A stretch of 64,000 nt of DNA, from NCBI RefSeq assembly GCF_900156535.1, contig NZ_FTNV01000001.1:558001-622000 (forward strand), in the 5' to 3' direction. The notes under the pieces are model-generated. The model did not search any database. It saw only the letters and a program-made list of their open reading frames with translations, and was not told the origin of the DNA. The stretch's first letter is position 1. Every line of letters begins with the position of its first letter. This document shows, one piece after another, positions 1-8,279 of the stretch. This DNA comes from Roseovarius nanhaiticus (GTDB lineage Bacteria; Pseudomonadota; Alphaproteobacteria; Rhodobacterales; Rhodobacteraceae). A program made the position numbers and the translations under genes.

Positions 1-60
1 CACGCATCTTTGCGTCCTCGGCCCCTGTTGTCGCTGGCCCGGCAAGGCATCATGCCCTAA
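1..60 (+). CDS. 3' end of an unidentified upstream gene
   Basis: Frame 1 is open from the first base and ends with TAA at 58-60, giving 19 codons. The length is too short to identify a family. The next gene starts about 60 bases downstream on the same strand, so this could be the tail of a co-directional gene, but chance openness over 19 codons in GC-rich DNA is also possible. Confidence 0.3.
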   Translation, partial: HASLRPRPLLSLARQGIMP

Positions 61-121
61 GGAGCGGCGCACACCATTTAACTCCACGGTGCCGGTGGCG
101 CCAGCGCCACAAAGGGCCAAC

Positions 122-916
122 ATGACGGGACCACGCGAAGTGCTCTATGATATCCCATCCATCCTGATCGCGCTGGGCCTTCTGGCGCTCATGCTGGTCG
201 CCATGTCACTGTCTTGGTTTCTGGGCCGGCGCAGCAAGCTGAATAAATCCGAAGAGGGCCGTAGCCAGACGACTGCGGTCCAAGGCTCGATGCTGGGCCT
301 GCTGGCCTTGTTGCTGGGCTTTACCTTTTCATTGGGCCTGTCGCGGCACGACACGCGCTCGACCGCCGTGGTGGATGAGGCGAATGCCATCGGCACCGCG
401 TGGTTGCGCACCGATTTCCTGCCGGCGGATATACGGGCAAGCGCCAAGGACGATCTGCGCCGCTACACACGCCTGCGGCTGGAGGCAGCGGAGGTGTCCG
501 CCGATCAGGCCCAGCGCCGCAAGCGCCTTGTCGCCAATGCCGAGGCCGCCTTTGCCGATCTGTGGGAGCAGGCGTCAACGCATGCCGCGACGGCGGGTGG
601 GCCTGCGGCCGTCAGCTATGCCGCCTCGCTCAACGACATGATCGACGCTTTGGGTGCGCGTGATGCTGCGATCGAACGGCACGTACCGGAGGTCGTCCTA
701 TTCATGCTGTTCGGCACCTTCGTGCTCTCGGGGGCGATGCTGGGCTTTTCCTCGGGGCTGGCAGGGGCAGCGCCTGCGACGCCGGTTTACCTGATGATGG
801 CGCTTATCGTGCTCCTTGTCTTCATGATCATCGACCTTGACCGCCCCCGCCGCGGCCTGATCGAGGTTGACCAGCGACCCTTGGCCGCAGTTCTGGCCGG
901 AATGCAGCAGAAATAG
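122..916 (+). CDS. DUF4239 (bestrophin-like) membrane protein
   Basis: A 264-residue membrane protein with two N-terminal transmembrane helices, a soluble middle of about 110 residues rich in charged helices, and two C-terminal helices. The segment after helix 2 (LGFTFSLGLSRHD, then VVDEANAIGTAWLRTDFLP) matches the conserved start of the DUF4239 family, whose biochemical role is not established. I chose ATG 122 over GTG 89 because an AAAGGG ribosome-binding site lies just upstream of 122 and none precedes 89. It is followed by a hairpin and then the acyltransferase gene on the same strand. Confidence 0.8.
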   Translation: MTGPREVLYDIPSILIALGLLALMLVAMSLSWFLGRRSKLNKSEEGRSQTTAVQGSMLGLLALLLGFTFSLGLSRHDTRSTAVVDEANAIGTAWLRTDFLPADIRASAKDDLRRYTRLRLEAAEVSADQAQRRKRLVANAEAAFADLWEQASTHAATAGGPAAVSYAASLNDMIDALGARDAAIERHVPEVVLFMLFGTFVLSGAMLGFSSGLAGAAPATPVYLMMALIVLLVFMIIDLDRPRRGLIEVDQRPLAAVLAGMQQK

Positions 917-922
917 ATGCGC

Positions 923-952
923 CGCGCCCCATCGATGCTAGGGTGGGGCGCG
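923..952 (+). terminator. GC-rich hairpin, possible terminator
   Basis: A 9-bp perfect stem (CGCGCCCCA at 923-931, TGGGGCGCG at 944-952) sits between the DUF4239 gene and the acyltransferase gene. There is no T run after it, so intrinsic termination is not assured. Confidence 0.35.
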
Positions 953-972
953 CAGGAATCCCGGGGGGTTAA

Positions 973-2364
973 GTGACATCGACTGTTGATATGCCGCTCT
1001 GGGCGCTTTTGCTGCTCATCGCCTTTGCGGCTGTCACCTTTGCGTCGCACTTTCTGTTTCCATCCGTGCGCTGGTTTTTCCGCCGCCGGCTGGAACGGGC
1101 GGTGTCGAAGCTCAACACCCGGCTGAAACGCCCGATCGAGCCCTTCAAGCTCGCCCGGCGTCACGACATGATCCTGCGGTTGATCTATGACCCTGACGTG
1201 ACACAGGCCATCGTGGACTATGCGGCCAAGCATAAGGTCCGCGAAGACGTCGCCTTCGAGAAGGCGCGCAGCTACGCGCGCGAGATCGTGCCCAGCTTTA
1301 GCGCCTTTGCCTATTTCAGCCTGGGCACGCGTCTGGCCAACTGGCTGGCGCGGCTTCTCTATGATGTGCGCACCGGGCCGAAAAACGGCGAGATCATCGA
1401 CGGGATCGAGCATGACGCGACGCTGATTTTCATCATGAACCACCGCAGCAACATGGATTATGTGCTGGTCACGACGCTGGCGGCGCAATCCTCGGCGCTC
1501 AGCTATGCGGTGGGTGAGTGGGCGCGCGTCTGGCCGCTGAGCCGTCTGATCAAGGCGATGGGCGCCTATTTCATCCGGCGCCGGTCGCGCGGGGGGCTCT
1601 ACCGCACGGTGCTGGCGCGCTACGTTCAGATGGCCACGACGGGCGGCGTGACGCAGGCGATCTTTCCCGAAGGCGGCCTGACCCTGACAGGCGCGGTGCG
1701 ACCCGCCAAGCTGGGCTTGCTCTCCTACGTGGTCGAAGGCTGGAAGCCCGGCGGGCGCGACGTGGTCTTTGTGCCGGTTGCCATCAACTACGACCGTGTG
1801 CTGGAGGACCGCGTCCTGATCGGGGCGGCGATGCGCGGGGACCGCCGCTTTGGCGCCAGCAAGCGATCGGTCACCCGCGCCGCGCTGCGGATCGTCTGGC
1901 AGCGGCTGATCGGACGCTTTCAGCGATTTGGCACCGCTGCGGTGGTCTTTGCCGAGCCGGTGCGCCTCAGCGCTTATGGAGAGGCGCCGCGGCTCGAGGA
2001 TCTGGGCCGAGACCTGATGGGCCGGATCGAGGCGGCGATGCCGATGTTGACCGTGCCGCTGATCTCGCGGGCGCTGCTGCGCGCGCAGGCGCCGATGGAT
2101 GAGGCGGCTCTGACCGATGCCCTGCAGGCGATGCGGGCGGAGGGCGGTGCGAACCCCGGCCTGATCACAATCGGTGCGGATGACGTGGCGTTGGCCTGCA
2201 AGGCGCTGGCCCGGCGCGGTGCGATCCGGCAGGGCGATGCGGGATGGACCGTGACCGAGGAGGGCAAGCCGCTATTGGCCTATTACGCGGCCTCCGTGGC
2301 GCATCTGCTGCCCGAGGAAGATGCTGCGCCTGCATCGCATTTTTCTGCACCCGCTGGGTCATAA
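973..2364 (+). CDS. PlsB-like glycerol-3-phosphate/1-acylglycerol-3-phosphate acyltransferase
   Basis: Probable membrane-associated acyltransferase of phospholipid synthesis, 463 residues from GTG 973. It shows the acyltransferase blocks in order: HX4D (NHRSNMD, His157/Asp162), a GAYFIRR block, the IFPEGG block and VFVPVAINYDR, the order and spacing of the PlsB/PlsC superfamily. A hydrophobic N-terminal helix (about residues 8-30) suggests membrane anchoring. It is shorter than enterobacterial PlsB (about 800 residues), so the exact acyl acceptor is uncertain. It lies upstream of crotonyl-CoA reductase on the same strand with about 110 bases between them. Confidence 0.8.
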   Translation: MTSTVDMPLWALLLLIAFAAVTFASHFLFPSVRWFFRRRLERAVSKLNTRLKRPIEPFKLARRHDMILRLIYDPDVTQAIVDYAAKHKVREDVAFEKARSYAREIVPSFSAFAYFSLGTRLANWLARLLYDVRTGPKNGEIIDGIEHDATLIFIMNHRSNMDYVLVTTLAAQSSALSYAVGEWARVWPLSRLIKAMGAYFIRRRSRGGLYRTVLARYVQMATTGGVTQAIFPEGGLTLTGAVRPAKLGLLSYVVEGWKPGGRDVVFVPVAINYDRVLEDRVLIGAAMRGDRRFGASKRSVTRAALRIVWQRLIGRFQRFGTAAVVFAEPVRLSAYGEAPRLEDLGRDLMGRIEAAMPMLTVPLISRALLRAQAPMDEAALTDALQAMRAEGGANPGLITIGADDVALACKALARRGAIRQGDAGWTVTEEGKPLLAYYAASVAHLLPEEDAAPASHFSAPAGS

Positions 2365-2474
2365 AGTTACAAAAATATGCCCCGCGGCATTGCATTGTTG
2401 CGTCGTGGGCGGTATCCCAAGGTGAGACCGGCGCGATTCTGCGCCGCGGCATGATTTTGACACGGGAGATTCCG

Positions 2475-3773
2475 ATGGCCCTCGATACCGACCCCCGCAC
2501 CGATTCCGGCGTGGCGCATTATGACGCCCCCGAGAAGGATCTCTACGAGGTCGGCGAAATGCCCCCGATGGGATATGTCCCCAAGCAGATGTATGCCTGG
2601 ACCATCCGCCGCGAACGGCACGGTGAGCCCGACAAGTCCTTCAAACAGGAAGTCGTGGACGTGCCGACATTGGACAGCAACGAGGTGCTGGTTCTGGTGA
2701 TGGCCGCAGGCGTGAATTACAACGGCGTCTGGGCGGGCCTTGGCCAGCCGATCAGCCCCTTCGACGTGCACAAGGCGGAGTATCATATCGCGGGCAGCGA
2801 CGCGGCGGGCATCGTCTGGGCCGTGGGTGACAAGGTGCGCCGCTGGAAAGTCGGCGATGAGGTGGTCATCCACTGCAACCAGGACGATGGCGACGACGAG
2901 GAATGCAATGGCGGCGATCCCATGTTCTCGCCCAGCCAGCGCATCTGGGGCTACGAGACGCCGGACGGCTCCTTTGCCCAGTTCACCAACGTGCAGGCGC
3001 AACAGCTGATGCCGCGGCCCAAGCATCTGACGTGGGAAGAAAGCGCCTGCTATACCCTGACGCTGGCCACCGCCTATCGCATGCTTTTCGGGCACGAGCC
3101 GCATGACCTGAAGCCGGGCCAGAACGTGCTGGTCTGGGGGGCGTCGGGTGGCCTTGGCTCTTACGCGATCCAGCTGATCAATACGGCGGGCGCGAATGCC
3201 ATCGCGGTCATATCCGAAGAGGACAAACGCCAGTTCGTGATGGACCTTGGCGCCAAGGGCGCGATCAACCGCAAGGATTTCAACTGCTGGGGTCAATTGC
3301 CCACAGTCAACACGCCCGAGTATAACGAGTGGCTGAAAGAGGCACGCAAGTTTGGCAAGGCGATCTGGGACATCACCGGCAAGGGCGTCAATGTCGACAT
3401 GGTATTCGAGCATCCCGGCGAGGCGACATTTCCGGTGTCATCCCTCGTCTGCAAGAAGGGCGGCATGGTCGTGATCTGCGCGGGCACGACCGGCTTCAAC
3501 TGCACCTTCGACGTGCGCTATATGTGGATGCATCAGAAACGCCTCCAGGGCAGCCATTTTGCCCATCTCAAGCAGGCCAGCGCCGCGAACAACCTTATGG
3601 TCGAGCGGCGCCTGGATCCTTGCATGTCCGAGGTCTTCCCCTGGGCTGACATCCCGGCGGCCCATACCAAGATGCTGCGCAACGAGCATAAGCCAGGCAA
3701 TATGGCCGTGTTGGTGCAATCGCCGCGCACCGGCCTGCGGACGGTTGAGGACGCGCTGGACGCGCGGGGGTAG
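2475..3773 (+). CDS. ccr: Crotonyl-CoA carboxylase/reductase
   Basis: Catalyses NADPH-dependent reductive carboxylation of crotonyl-CoA to ethylmalonyl-CoA, the signature step of the ethylmalonyl-CoA pathway for acetyl-CoA assimilation. The 432-residue protein is a zinc-less medium-chain dehydrogenase/reductase: a GroES-like N-terminal half containing AGVNYNGVWAGLG, then a Rossmann fold with VLVWGASGGLG (residues 218-228). The long insertion around EEDKRQFVMDLGAKGAIN and the C-terminal GTTGFNCTFDVRYMWMHQKR block are typical of this enzyme. ATG 2475 gives the family length and usual MALD start. ATG 2451 is an in-frame alternative. A strong intrinsic terminator follows. Confidence 0.95.
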   Translation: MALDTDPRTDSGVAHYDAPEKDLYEVGEMPPMGYVPKQMYAWTIRRERHGEPDKSFKQEVVDVPTLDSNEVLVLVMAAGVNYNGVWAGLGQPISPFDVHKAEYHIAGSDAAGIVWAVGDKVRRWKVGDEVVIHCNQDDGDDEECNGGDPMFSPSQRIWGYETPDGSFAQFTNVQAQQLMPRPKHLTWEESACYTLTLATAYRMLFGHEPHDLKPGQNVLVWGASGGLGSYAIQLINTAGANAIAVISEEDKRQFVMDLGAKGAINRKDFNCWGQLPTVNTPEYNEWLKEARKFGKAIWDITGKGVNVDMVFEHPGEATFPVSSLVCKKGGMVVICAGTTGFNCTFDVRYMWMHQKRLQGSHFAHLKQASAANNLMVERRLDPCMSEVFPWADIPAAHTKMLRNEHKPGNMAVLVQSPRTGLRTVEDALDARG

Positions 3774-3801
3774 GACCGCGCCCATTCGTCCGGCCAAGGA
3801 G

Positions 3802-3835
3802 GCCCGCCTGTGCGTCATGACGCAGGCGGGCTTTT
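3802..3835 (+). terminator. Rho-independent terminator after ccr
   Basis: A 9-bp GC stem (GCCCGCCTG at 3802-3810 with CAGGCGGGC at 3823-3831) is followed by TTTT and, after a few bases, another T run. It lies directly downstream of ccr. Confidence 0.85.
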
Positions 3836-3960
3836 CGCATTTTTACGCGGCAGCGCAGCATCTTGGCGGGCCGAACACGCCGCAGTGAACGCATTGCAAA
3901 GCCCAGACGGCTGTAGTTAGATCGCGGCTCATGTCTCATAGAGTTCAAGGAGGAACCCTC

Positions 3961-4977
3961 ATGAAATTCGGTTTCACACGCCTCATGCGCGCGGCCACCG
4001 TCGGCGTTGCGATGATGGCGGTCGGCACTGTCGCAACTGCGCAAGAGCCCCAGTTTTTCCGCATCGGCACAGGCGGCACGTCCGGCACCTACTATCCCAT
4101 CGGCGGCCTGATCGCGAACGCGATCTCGAACCCGCCGGGCTCGCGCCCCTGCGACGAAGGCGGCAGCTGCGGCTATCCCGGCCTGATCGCTTCGGCACTG
4201 TCGGCCAACGGCTCGGTCGCCAACATCAACGCGATCGCGGGCGGCACACTGGAGTCCGGCTTCTCGCAGTCGGATGTGGCCACATGGGCGCAGACCGGCA
4301 CGGGCATCTGGGAAGGCCGTGACGCGGTCCACAACCTGCGCGCCATCGCCAACCTCTACCCCGAGACGATCCACCTGGTCGCATCGGCGGATTCGGGCAT
4401 CTCGTCGGTTTCCGATCTTGCGGGCAAGACTGTCTCGCTGGACGAGCCAGGCTCGGGCACGCTGGTCGATGCGCGCATCATTCTGGGCGCTTATGGCCTC
4501 AGCGAGGACGACATCGACGCCGCGTTCCTCAAGCCCGATCAGGCCGCGGACCGCATGCGTGACGGCGCAATGGACGCGTTCTTCTTCGTCGGCGGCTTCC
4601 CCGCCGGTGCCATCGCCGAACTGGCCAGCCAGGAAGACATCGTGCTGGTCCCGATCTCGGGCGCCGAGGCCGAGGCCGTGACGGGTGAATACACCTTCTT
4701 CGCCGAGAACGTCGTGCCCGGCGGCACCTACGAGGGCGTGGCCGATGACGTCACCACCCTGTCGGTCGGTGCCCAGTGGGTGACCAGCGCCGATCAGCCC
4801 GAAGATCTGATCTACGGCATCACCGCCGCCCTTTGGAATGAGAATACCCGCAAGCTGCTGGATTCCGGTCACCAGAAGGGCAAGGAAATCACCGCCGAGA
4901 CAGCGCTCGACGGTGTGGGCATCCCGCTGCACCCCGGTGCCGAGAAGTTCTACCGTGAAAAAGGCCTGATCGAGTAA
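3961..4977 (+). CDS. TAXI-family TRAP transporter solute-binding protein
   Basis: Periplasmic binding protein delivering an organic acid or amino-acid-like ligand to the adjacent TRAP permease. Translation starts at ATG 3961, preceded by AAGGAGG. Residues 1-27 form a Sec signal peptide ending in ATA. Residues 36-49 (GTGGTSGTYYPIGG) are the TAXI hallmark, and LAGKTVSLDEPGSGT with the Asp/Ala-rich segment that follows fits the family. The total of 338 residues is usual. It pairs with the fused permease starting 86 bases downstream. The ligand cannot be inferred. Confidence 0.93.
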   Translation: MKFGFTRLMRAATVGVAMMAVGTVATAQEPQFFRIGTGGTSGTYYPIGGLIANAISNPPGSRPCDEGGSCGYPGLIASALSANGSVANINAIAGGTLESGFSQSDVATWAQTGTGIWEGRDAVHNLRAIANLYPETIHLVASADSGISSVSDLAGKTVSLDEPGSGTLVDARIILGAYGLSEDDIDAAFLKPDQAADRMRDGAMDAFFFVGGFPAGAIAELASQEDIVLVPISGAEAEAVTGEYTFFAENVVPGGTYEGVADDVTTLSVGAQWVTSADQPEDLIYGITAALWNENTRKLLDSGHQKGKEITAETALDGVGIPLHPGAEKFYREKGLIE

Positions 4978-4995
4978 TCGACGGCTCTTCTCCGG

Positions 4996-5034
4996 CCCGC
5001 ACGCCTTTCATAGGGGTGCGGGTCGGCTCTTTTT
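4996..5034 (+). terminator. Hairpin with T run between binding protein and permease
   Basis: CCCGCAC (4996-5002) pairs with GTGCGGG (5016-5022), followed by CTCTTTTTAT. It sits between the TRAP binding-protein gene and its permease, a place where partial termination would give more binding protein than permease. Confidence 0.75.
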
Positions 5035-5062
5035 ATACCCCCTACATCGCAGCGAGGCGGCC

Positions 5063-7153
5063 ATGGCCGAGATATCCGAATCAGACCGCGTCAAGGAAAT
5101 GACCGACGCGGAAATGAAGGCTCTGGAAGAGAAGTACGATCCAGAGGTCCGGTTCAGACCCCTTCTGCCCAGCATGACATGGATCGTCGGCGGCGTCCTC
5201 TTTGTGCTGTCCTGCTATCATTTCTACACCTCCGGCTATGGCATCCCGCAGGCCAGCGTGCATCGTGGCACGCATCTGGCCTTTACCCTCGGCCTCATCT
5301 TCTTCTCCTTCACCGTTTTCGGCGCGCGCCCCGAGCCGCGCAACACGCTGATGACGCCCATGGGCGTCTCGCTGGCTGATTGGGTGCTGGCCATAGCGGG
5401 CATCGTATCGGCGCTTTACGTGCCGTGGGTCTTCAACGATCTGGCGTTCCGCGTGGGCAATCCGCTGTTCATTGACGTCGTCATGGGCACCATCCTGATC
5501 GTCGTGCTGATGGAGGCGACGCGCCGCGCGATGGGCTGGCCCCTGCCGGTGATCGCCATCCTCTTCATGGCCTATGCCTATTTCGGCCAGTCCATGCCCG
5601 GCGTGCTGACCCATCCCGGCGCCAGTTGGACCAACATCGTCAACCATCTCTACCTGACCAGCCAGGGCATCTACGGCACCGCGCTGGGCGTGATTGCAAC
5701 CTACGTGTTCCACTTCGTCCTTTTTGGCGTGATGGCCACGCGCATCGGCCTCGGGCAATTGTTCATCGATCTTGCCTCATCCCTCGCGGGCCGGTTCGCG
5801 GGGGGCCCGGCCAAGGTGTCGGTCGTCTCCTCGGCCATGCTCGGCTCGATCTCGGGCTCGTCGATCGCCAACACCGTCACCACAGGCTCGCTGACCATCC
5901 CGGCGATGATCCGCATCGGCTATCCCCGCCACTTCGCGGCGGCGGTCGAGGCGGCGTCGTCCACCGGCGGTCAGATCACGCCGCCCGTGATGGGCGCGGT
6001 CGCCTTCCTGATGATCGAGTATCTGGGCGTCCCGCTGACCACGATCCTCACGGCGGCGCTCGTCCCCGCCTTCATGCACTTTTTCGGCGTGCTGGTGCAG
6101 GTCCATCTCGAGGCGCGCCGCCGCGGCCTGCGCGGCCTTTCCAAAGATGAGCTGCCCGTCGCCTGGGCCGTCTTCAAGGCGGGCTGGCTGACCACCCTGC
6201 CGCTCTTCGTGCTGGTTGCCACGCTGCTTTCGGGCAAGACGCCCTACCTCGCGGCCTTTTACGGCATCCTGTCCTGCATCCTCGTTCTGATCATTCAGAA
6301 CCTGGTGCGCCACGGCAGCGACATTATGGGCGCGGCCAAGGCGTCGGCCTCCGAGCTTTGGGACAGTTTCGTGACCGGCGCCAAGTTCTCGCTGTCGGTG
6401 ACCGCGGCGGCGGCGCTGGTAGGCGTCATCATCGGAGTCGTCACCCTGACCGGCGTCGGCTTCAAGATTGCCTACATGGTCACTTCCGTCGCGGCGGGCT
6501 GGGCCGAGAGCGTCTCGGGCGCGCTCAGCGTGCTGCCCTTCGAGGTGATGTCCGTCTCCGCGCTGACGCTGATGTTCACGCTGATCATGACGGCCATCGT
6601 CTGCATCCTGATGGGCTGCGGTATCCCCACGACGGCCAACTACCTGATCATGATCGCGGTGGCGGCTCCCATCCTCAGTATGCTGGGGGTGCAGCCGCTG
6701 GTCGCGCATTTCTTCGTCTTCTACTACGGGGTCATGGCCGATATCACGCCGCCTGTGGCGCTGGCCGCCTATGCGGCGGCGGGCATCGCGGATTCGAACG
6801 CGTTCAAGACGGGCAACACTGCTTTCCGCCTTGGCATGGGCAAGGCGCTGGTGCCGTTTGTCTTCGTCTTCTCGCCATCCTTGCTGATCGTGGTGGACGG
6901 GTTCACTTGGTCGCAATTCATCATCGGCGTGACCGGGGCGATGGCTGGCATCTGGATGCTGTCGGCGGCCTTCGCCGATTGGCTGATCGGCCCGATGCGC
7001 GCGTACGAGCGCGCGCTTTGCGCCGTGGCCGCCATCCTTCTGGTCGCGCCCAATCTCTATGCGACGCTCGTGGGCCTTGCCCTCATCGCGCCGGTGGTGC
7101 TGCGCCAGCTGCCCATGTTGCGCATGAGCCCGGCCGAGCGCGCGGCGCTCTGA
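5063..7153 (+). CDS. TRAP transporter fused permease (DctQM type, TAXI-associated)
   Basis: Inner-membrane permease that couples uptake to an ion gradient and works with the TAXI binding protein just upstream. At 696 residues it contains a short cytoplasmic N-terminus, about four small-subunit (DctQ-like) helices and then the 12-helix DctM domain. The GSISGSSIANTVTTGSLTIP segment and STGGQITPPVMGAVAFLM are the conserved DctM signature. The fused form is the rule for TAXI systems. A strong bidirectional terminator separates it from the convergent aminotransferase. Confidence 0.93.
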   Translation: MAEISESDRVKEMTDAEMKALEEKYDPEVRFRPLLPSMTWIVGGVLFVLSCYHFYTSGYGIPQASVHRGTHLAFTLGLIFFSFTVFGARPEPRNTLMTPMGVSLADWVLAIAGIVSALYVPWVFNDLAFRVGNPLFIDVVMGTILIVVLMEATRRAMGWPLPVIAILFMAYAYFGQSMPGVLTHPGASWTNIVNHLYLTSQGIYGTALGVIATYVFHFVLFGVMATRIGLGQLFIDLASSLAGRFAGGPAKVSVVSSAMLGSISGSSIANTVTTGSLTIPAMIRIGYPRHFAAAVEAASSTGGQITPPVMGAVAFLMIEYLGVPLTTILTAALVPAFMHFFGVLVQVHLEARRRGLRGLSKDELPVAWAVFKAGWLTTLPLFVLVATLLSGKTPYLAAFYGILSCILVLIIQNLVRHGSDIMGAAKASASELWDSFVTGAKFSLSVTAAAALVGVIIGVVTLTGVGFKIAYMVTSVAAGWAESVSGALSVLPFEVMSVSALTLMFTLIMTAIVCILMGCGIPTTANYLIMIAVAAPILSMLGVQPLVAHFFVFYYGVMADITPPVALAAYAAAGIADSNAFKTGNTAFRLGMGKALVPFVFVFSPSLLIVVDGFTWSQFIIGVTGAMAGIWMLSAAFADWLIGPMRAYERALCAVAAILLVAPNLYATLVGLALIAPVVLRQLPMLRMSPAERAAL

Positions 7154-7161
7154 AAACGAAA

Positions 7162-7190
7162 AACGCCGGGCGGATGATCCGCCCGGCGTT
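7162..7190. terminator. Bidirectional terminator between convergent genes
   Basis: A near-perfect 14-bp inverted repeat (AACGCCGGGCGGAT against its complement ending at 7190) lies with A-rich sequence on the left and TTT on the right, between the convergent TRAP permease and aminotransferase genes. It can serve both strands. Confidence 0.85.
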
Positions 7191-7213
7191 TCCTTGGCAA
7201 AATACAGGTCAGA

Positions 7214-8080
7214 TCAAAGCGGGCTGCTGGCTGCCCAGTCCCAATACAGCTCGCGCGCCCGGCGCGTCACCGGCCCGATCTGGTAGGACGTGTCGTCAAA
7301 AGCTGTCACCGGCGTGACCTTGGCCATGTTGCCGGTCAGGAACACCTCGTCCGCACCGTGGAAGTCGTCAAAGCTCAGCACGGTTTCATGCACTGTGATG
7401 CCATCCGCGCGCAGGTTCGCGATATGGCGCGCCCGCGTGATCCCGGCCAGGAAAGTGCCATTGGGCGCAGGCGTGAACACCTCGCCGTCCTTGACCATGA
7501 AGGCATTGGCCGTCGCACTCTCGGCGACATTCCCTATGGCATCGGCGCACAGAACATTGCCAAATCCCTTGGCCCGCGCCTCGGCCAGCATGCGCGCGTT
7601 GTTGGGATAAAGGCAGGCGGCCTTGGCGTTGACCACCGCATCCTCCATCACCGGGCGGCGGAACCGCGTGCGCGTCAGCGTGGTCGACGCGCCCTCGGGC
7701 GGCATCGGCACCTCTTCGAGGCAGATGGCGAACCCGACCGAAGCGCTGTCCGGCACGATCGCCATATAGCCCGTGTCCTGCCCCCAATACATTGGCCGGA
7801 TATAGACGGCGCTGCCCGGCGCATAGGCCCGCAGGCCTTCACGGATGATCTCCACCATGTCGCTGGCATCAACGGTCGGCTCCAGCATCAGCGCCCGCGC
7901 CGAGGCGTTCACCCGCGCGCAATGCAGATCGAGATCGGGCACCACCCCATGCGCCAGCCGCGCTCCGTCAAAGACGGCACTGCCGAGCCACATGCCATGG
8001 TCCCCGGCGCGCATGACGGGTGCATCGCCCTCGTGCCATGCGCCCTCGAACCATGTCCGGATATTCGTGCCCGTGCCCAT
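7214..8080 (-). CDS. ilvE: Branched-chain (class IV) aminotransferase
   Basis: PLP-dependent transfer of the amino group between glutamate and branched-chain 2-oxo acids. The 288-residue protein has the fold-type IV features: GSAVFDGAR near residue 33, the Schiff-base lysine Lys153 in VNAKAACLYPNN, and the downstream GNVAESATANAF and GTFLAGITR blocks. A branched-chain or D-amino-acid specificity cannot be separated from sequence alone, but the length and motifs favour IlvE. This is the last chromosomal gene before the island; its start faces the integrase gene. Confidence 0.88.
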   Translation of the reverse strand: MGTGTNIRTWFEGAWHEGDAPVMRAGDHGMWLGSAVFDGARLAHGVVPDLDLHCARVNASARALMLEPTVDASDMVEIIREGLRAYAPGSAVYIRPMYWGQDTGYMAIVPDSASVGFAICLEEVPMPPEGASTTLTRTRFRRPVMEDAVVNAKAACLYPNNARMLAEARAKGFGNVLCADAIGNVAESATANAFMVKDGEVFTPAPNGTFLAGITRARHIANLRADGITVHETVLSFDDFHGADEVFLTGNMAKVTPVTAFDDTSYQIGPVTRRARELYWDWAASSPL

Positions 8081-8117
8081 GCCGCGCGCCTCCCTCTTTC
8101 ATTGTTCGAAAAATACT

Positions 8118-8128
8118 CCCGCCGGAGG
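8118..8128. repeat. CCCGCCGGAGG element, candidate left island boundary
   Basis: An 11-bp sequence CCCGCCGGAGG lies in a short AT-flanked intergenic stretch between ilvE and the integrase gene, and the same 11 bases occur at 62335-62345 beside trpS. It could be part of an attachment site, but it also resembles a common intergenic repeat of roseobacter genomes, so boundary status is an inference. Confidence 0.35.
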
Positions 8129-8279
8129 GGTATCCTGCAGCCATGCGGATTCGACCAGTTGGTGTCAGGACGTCTCAGGCTTTTAAACCTGCTTTAATTC
8201 CAGTGTGTTACGATTCCCAGCAGGCACCATCTGGGGCCGTAAATGGTTGTTACCTAGTGTTGACGGGAGGGTAGATATT

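Noticed and set aside
8190-8227. tRNA-like 3' end (GTTACGATTCCC ... GCACCA) just before the integrase
   Set aside because: The T-loop would have one extra base, and no anticodon arm, D arm or matching 5' acceptor strand is found upstream. The CCTGCT/AGCAGG pairing encloses only this piece. Not enough to call a tRNA or tmRNA fragment.
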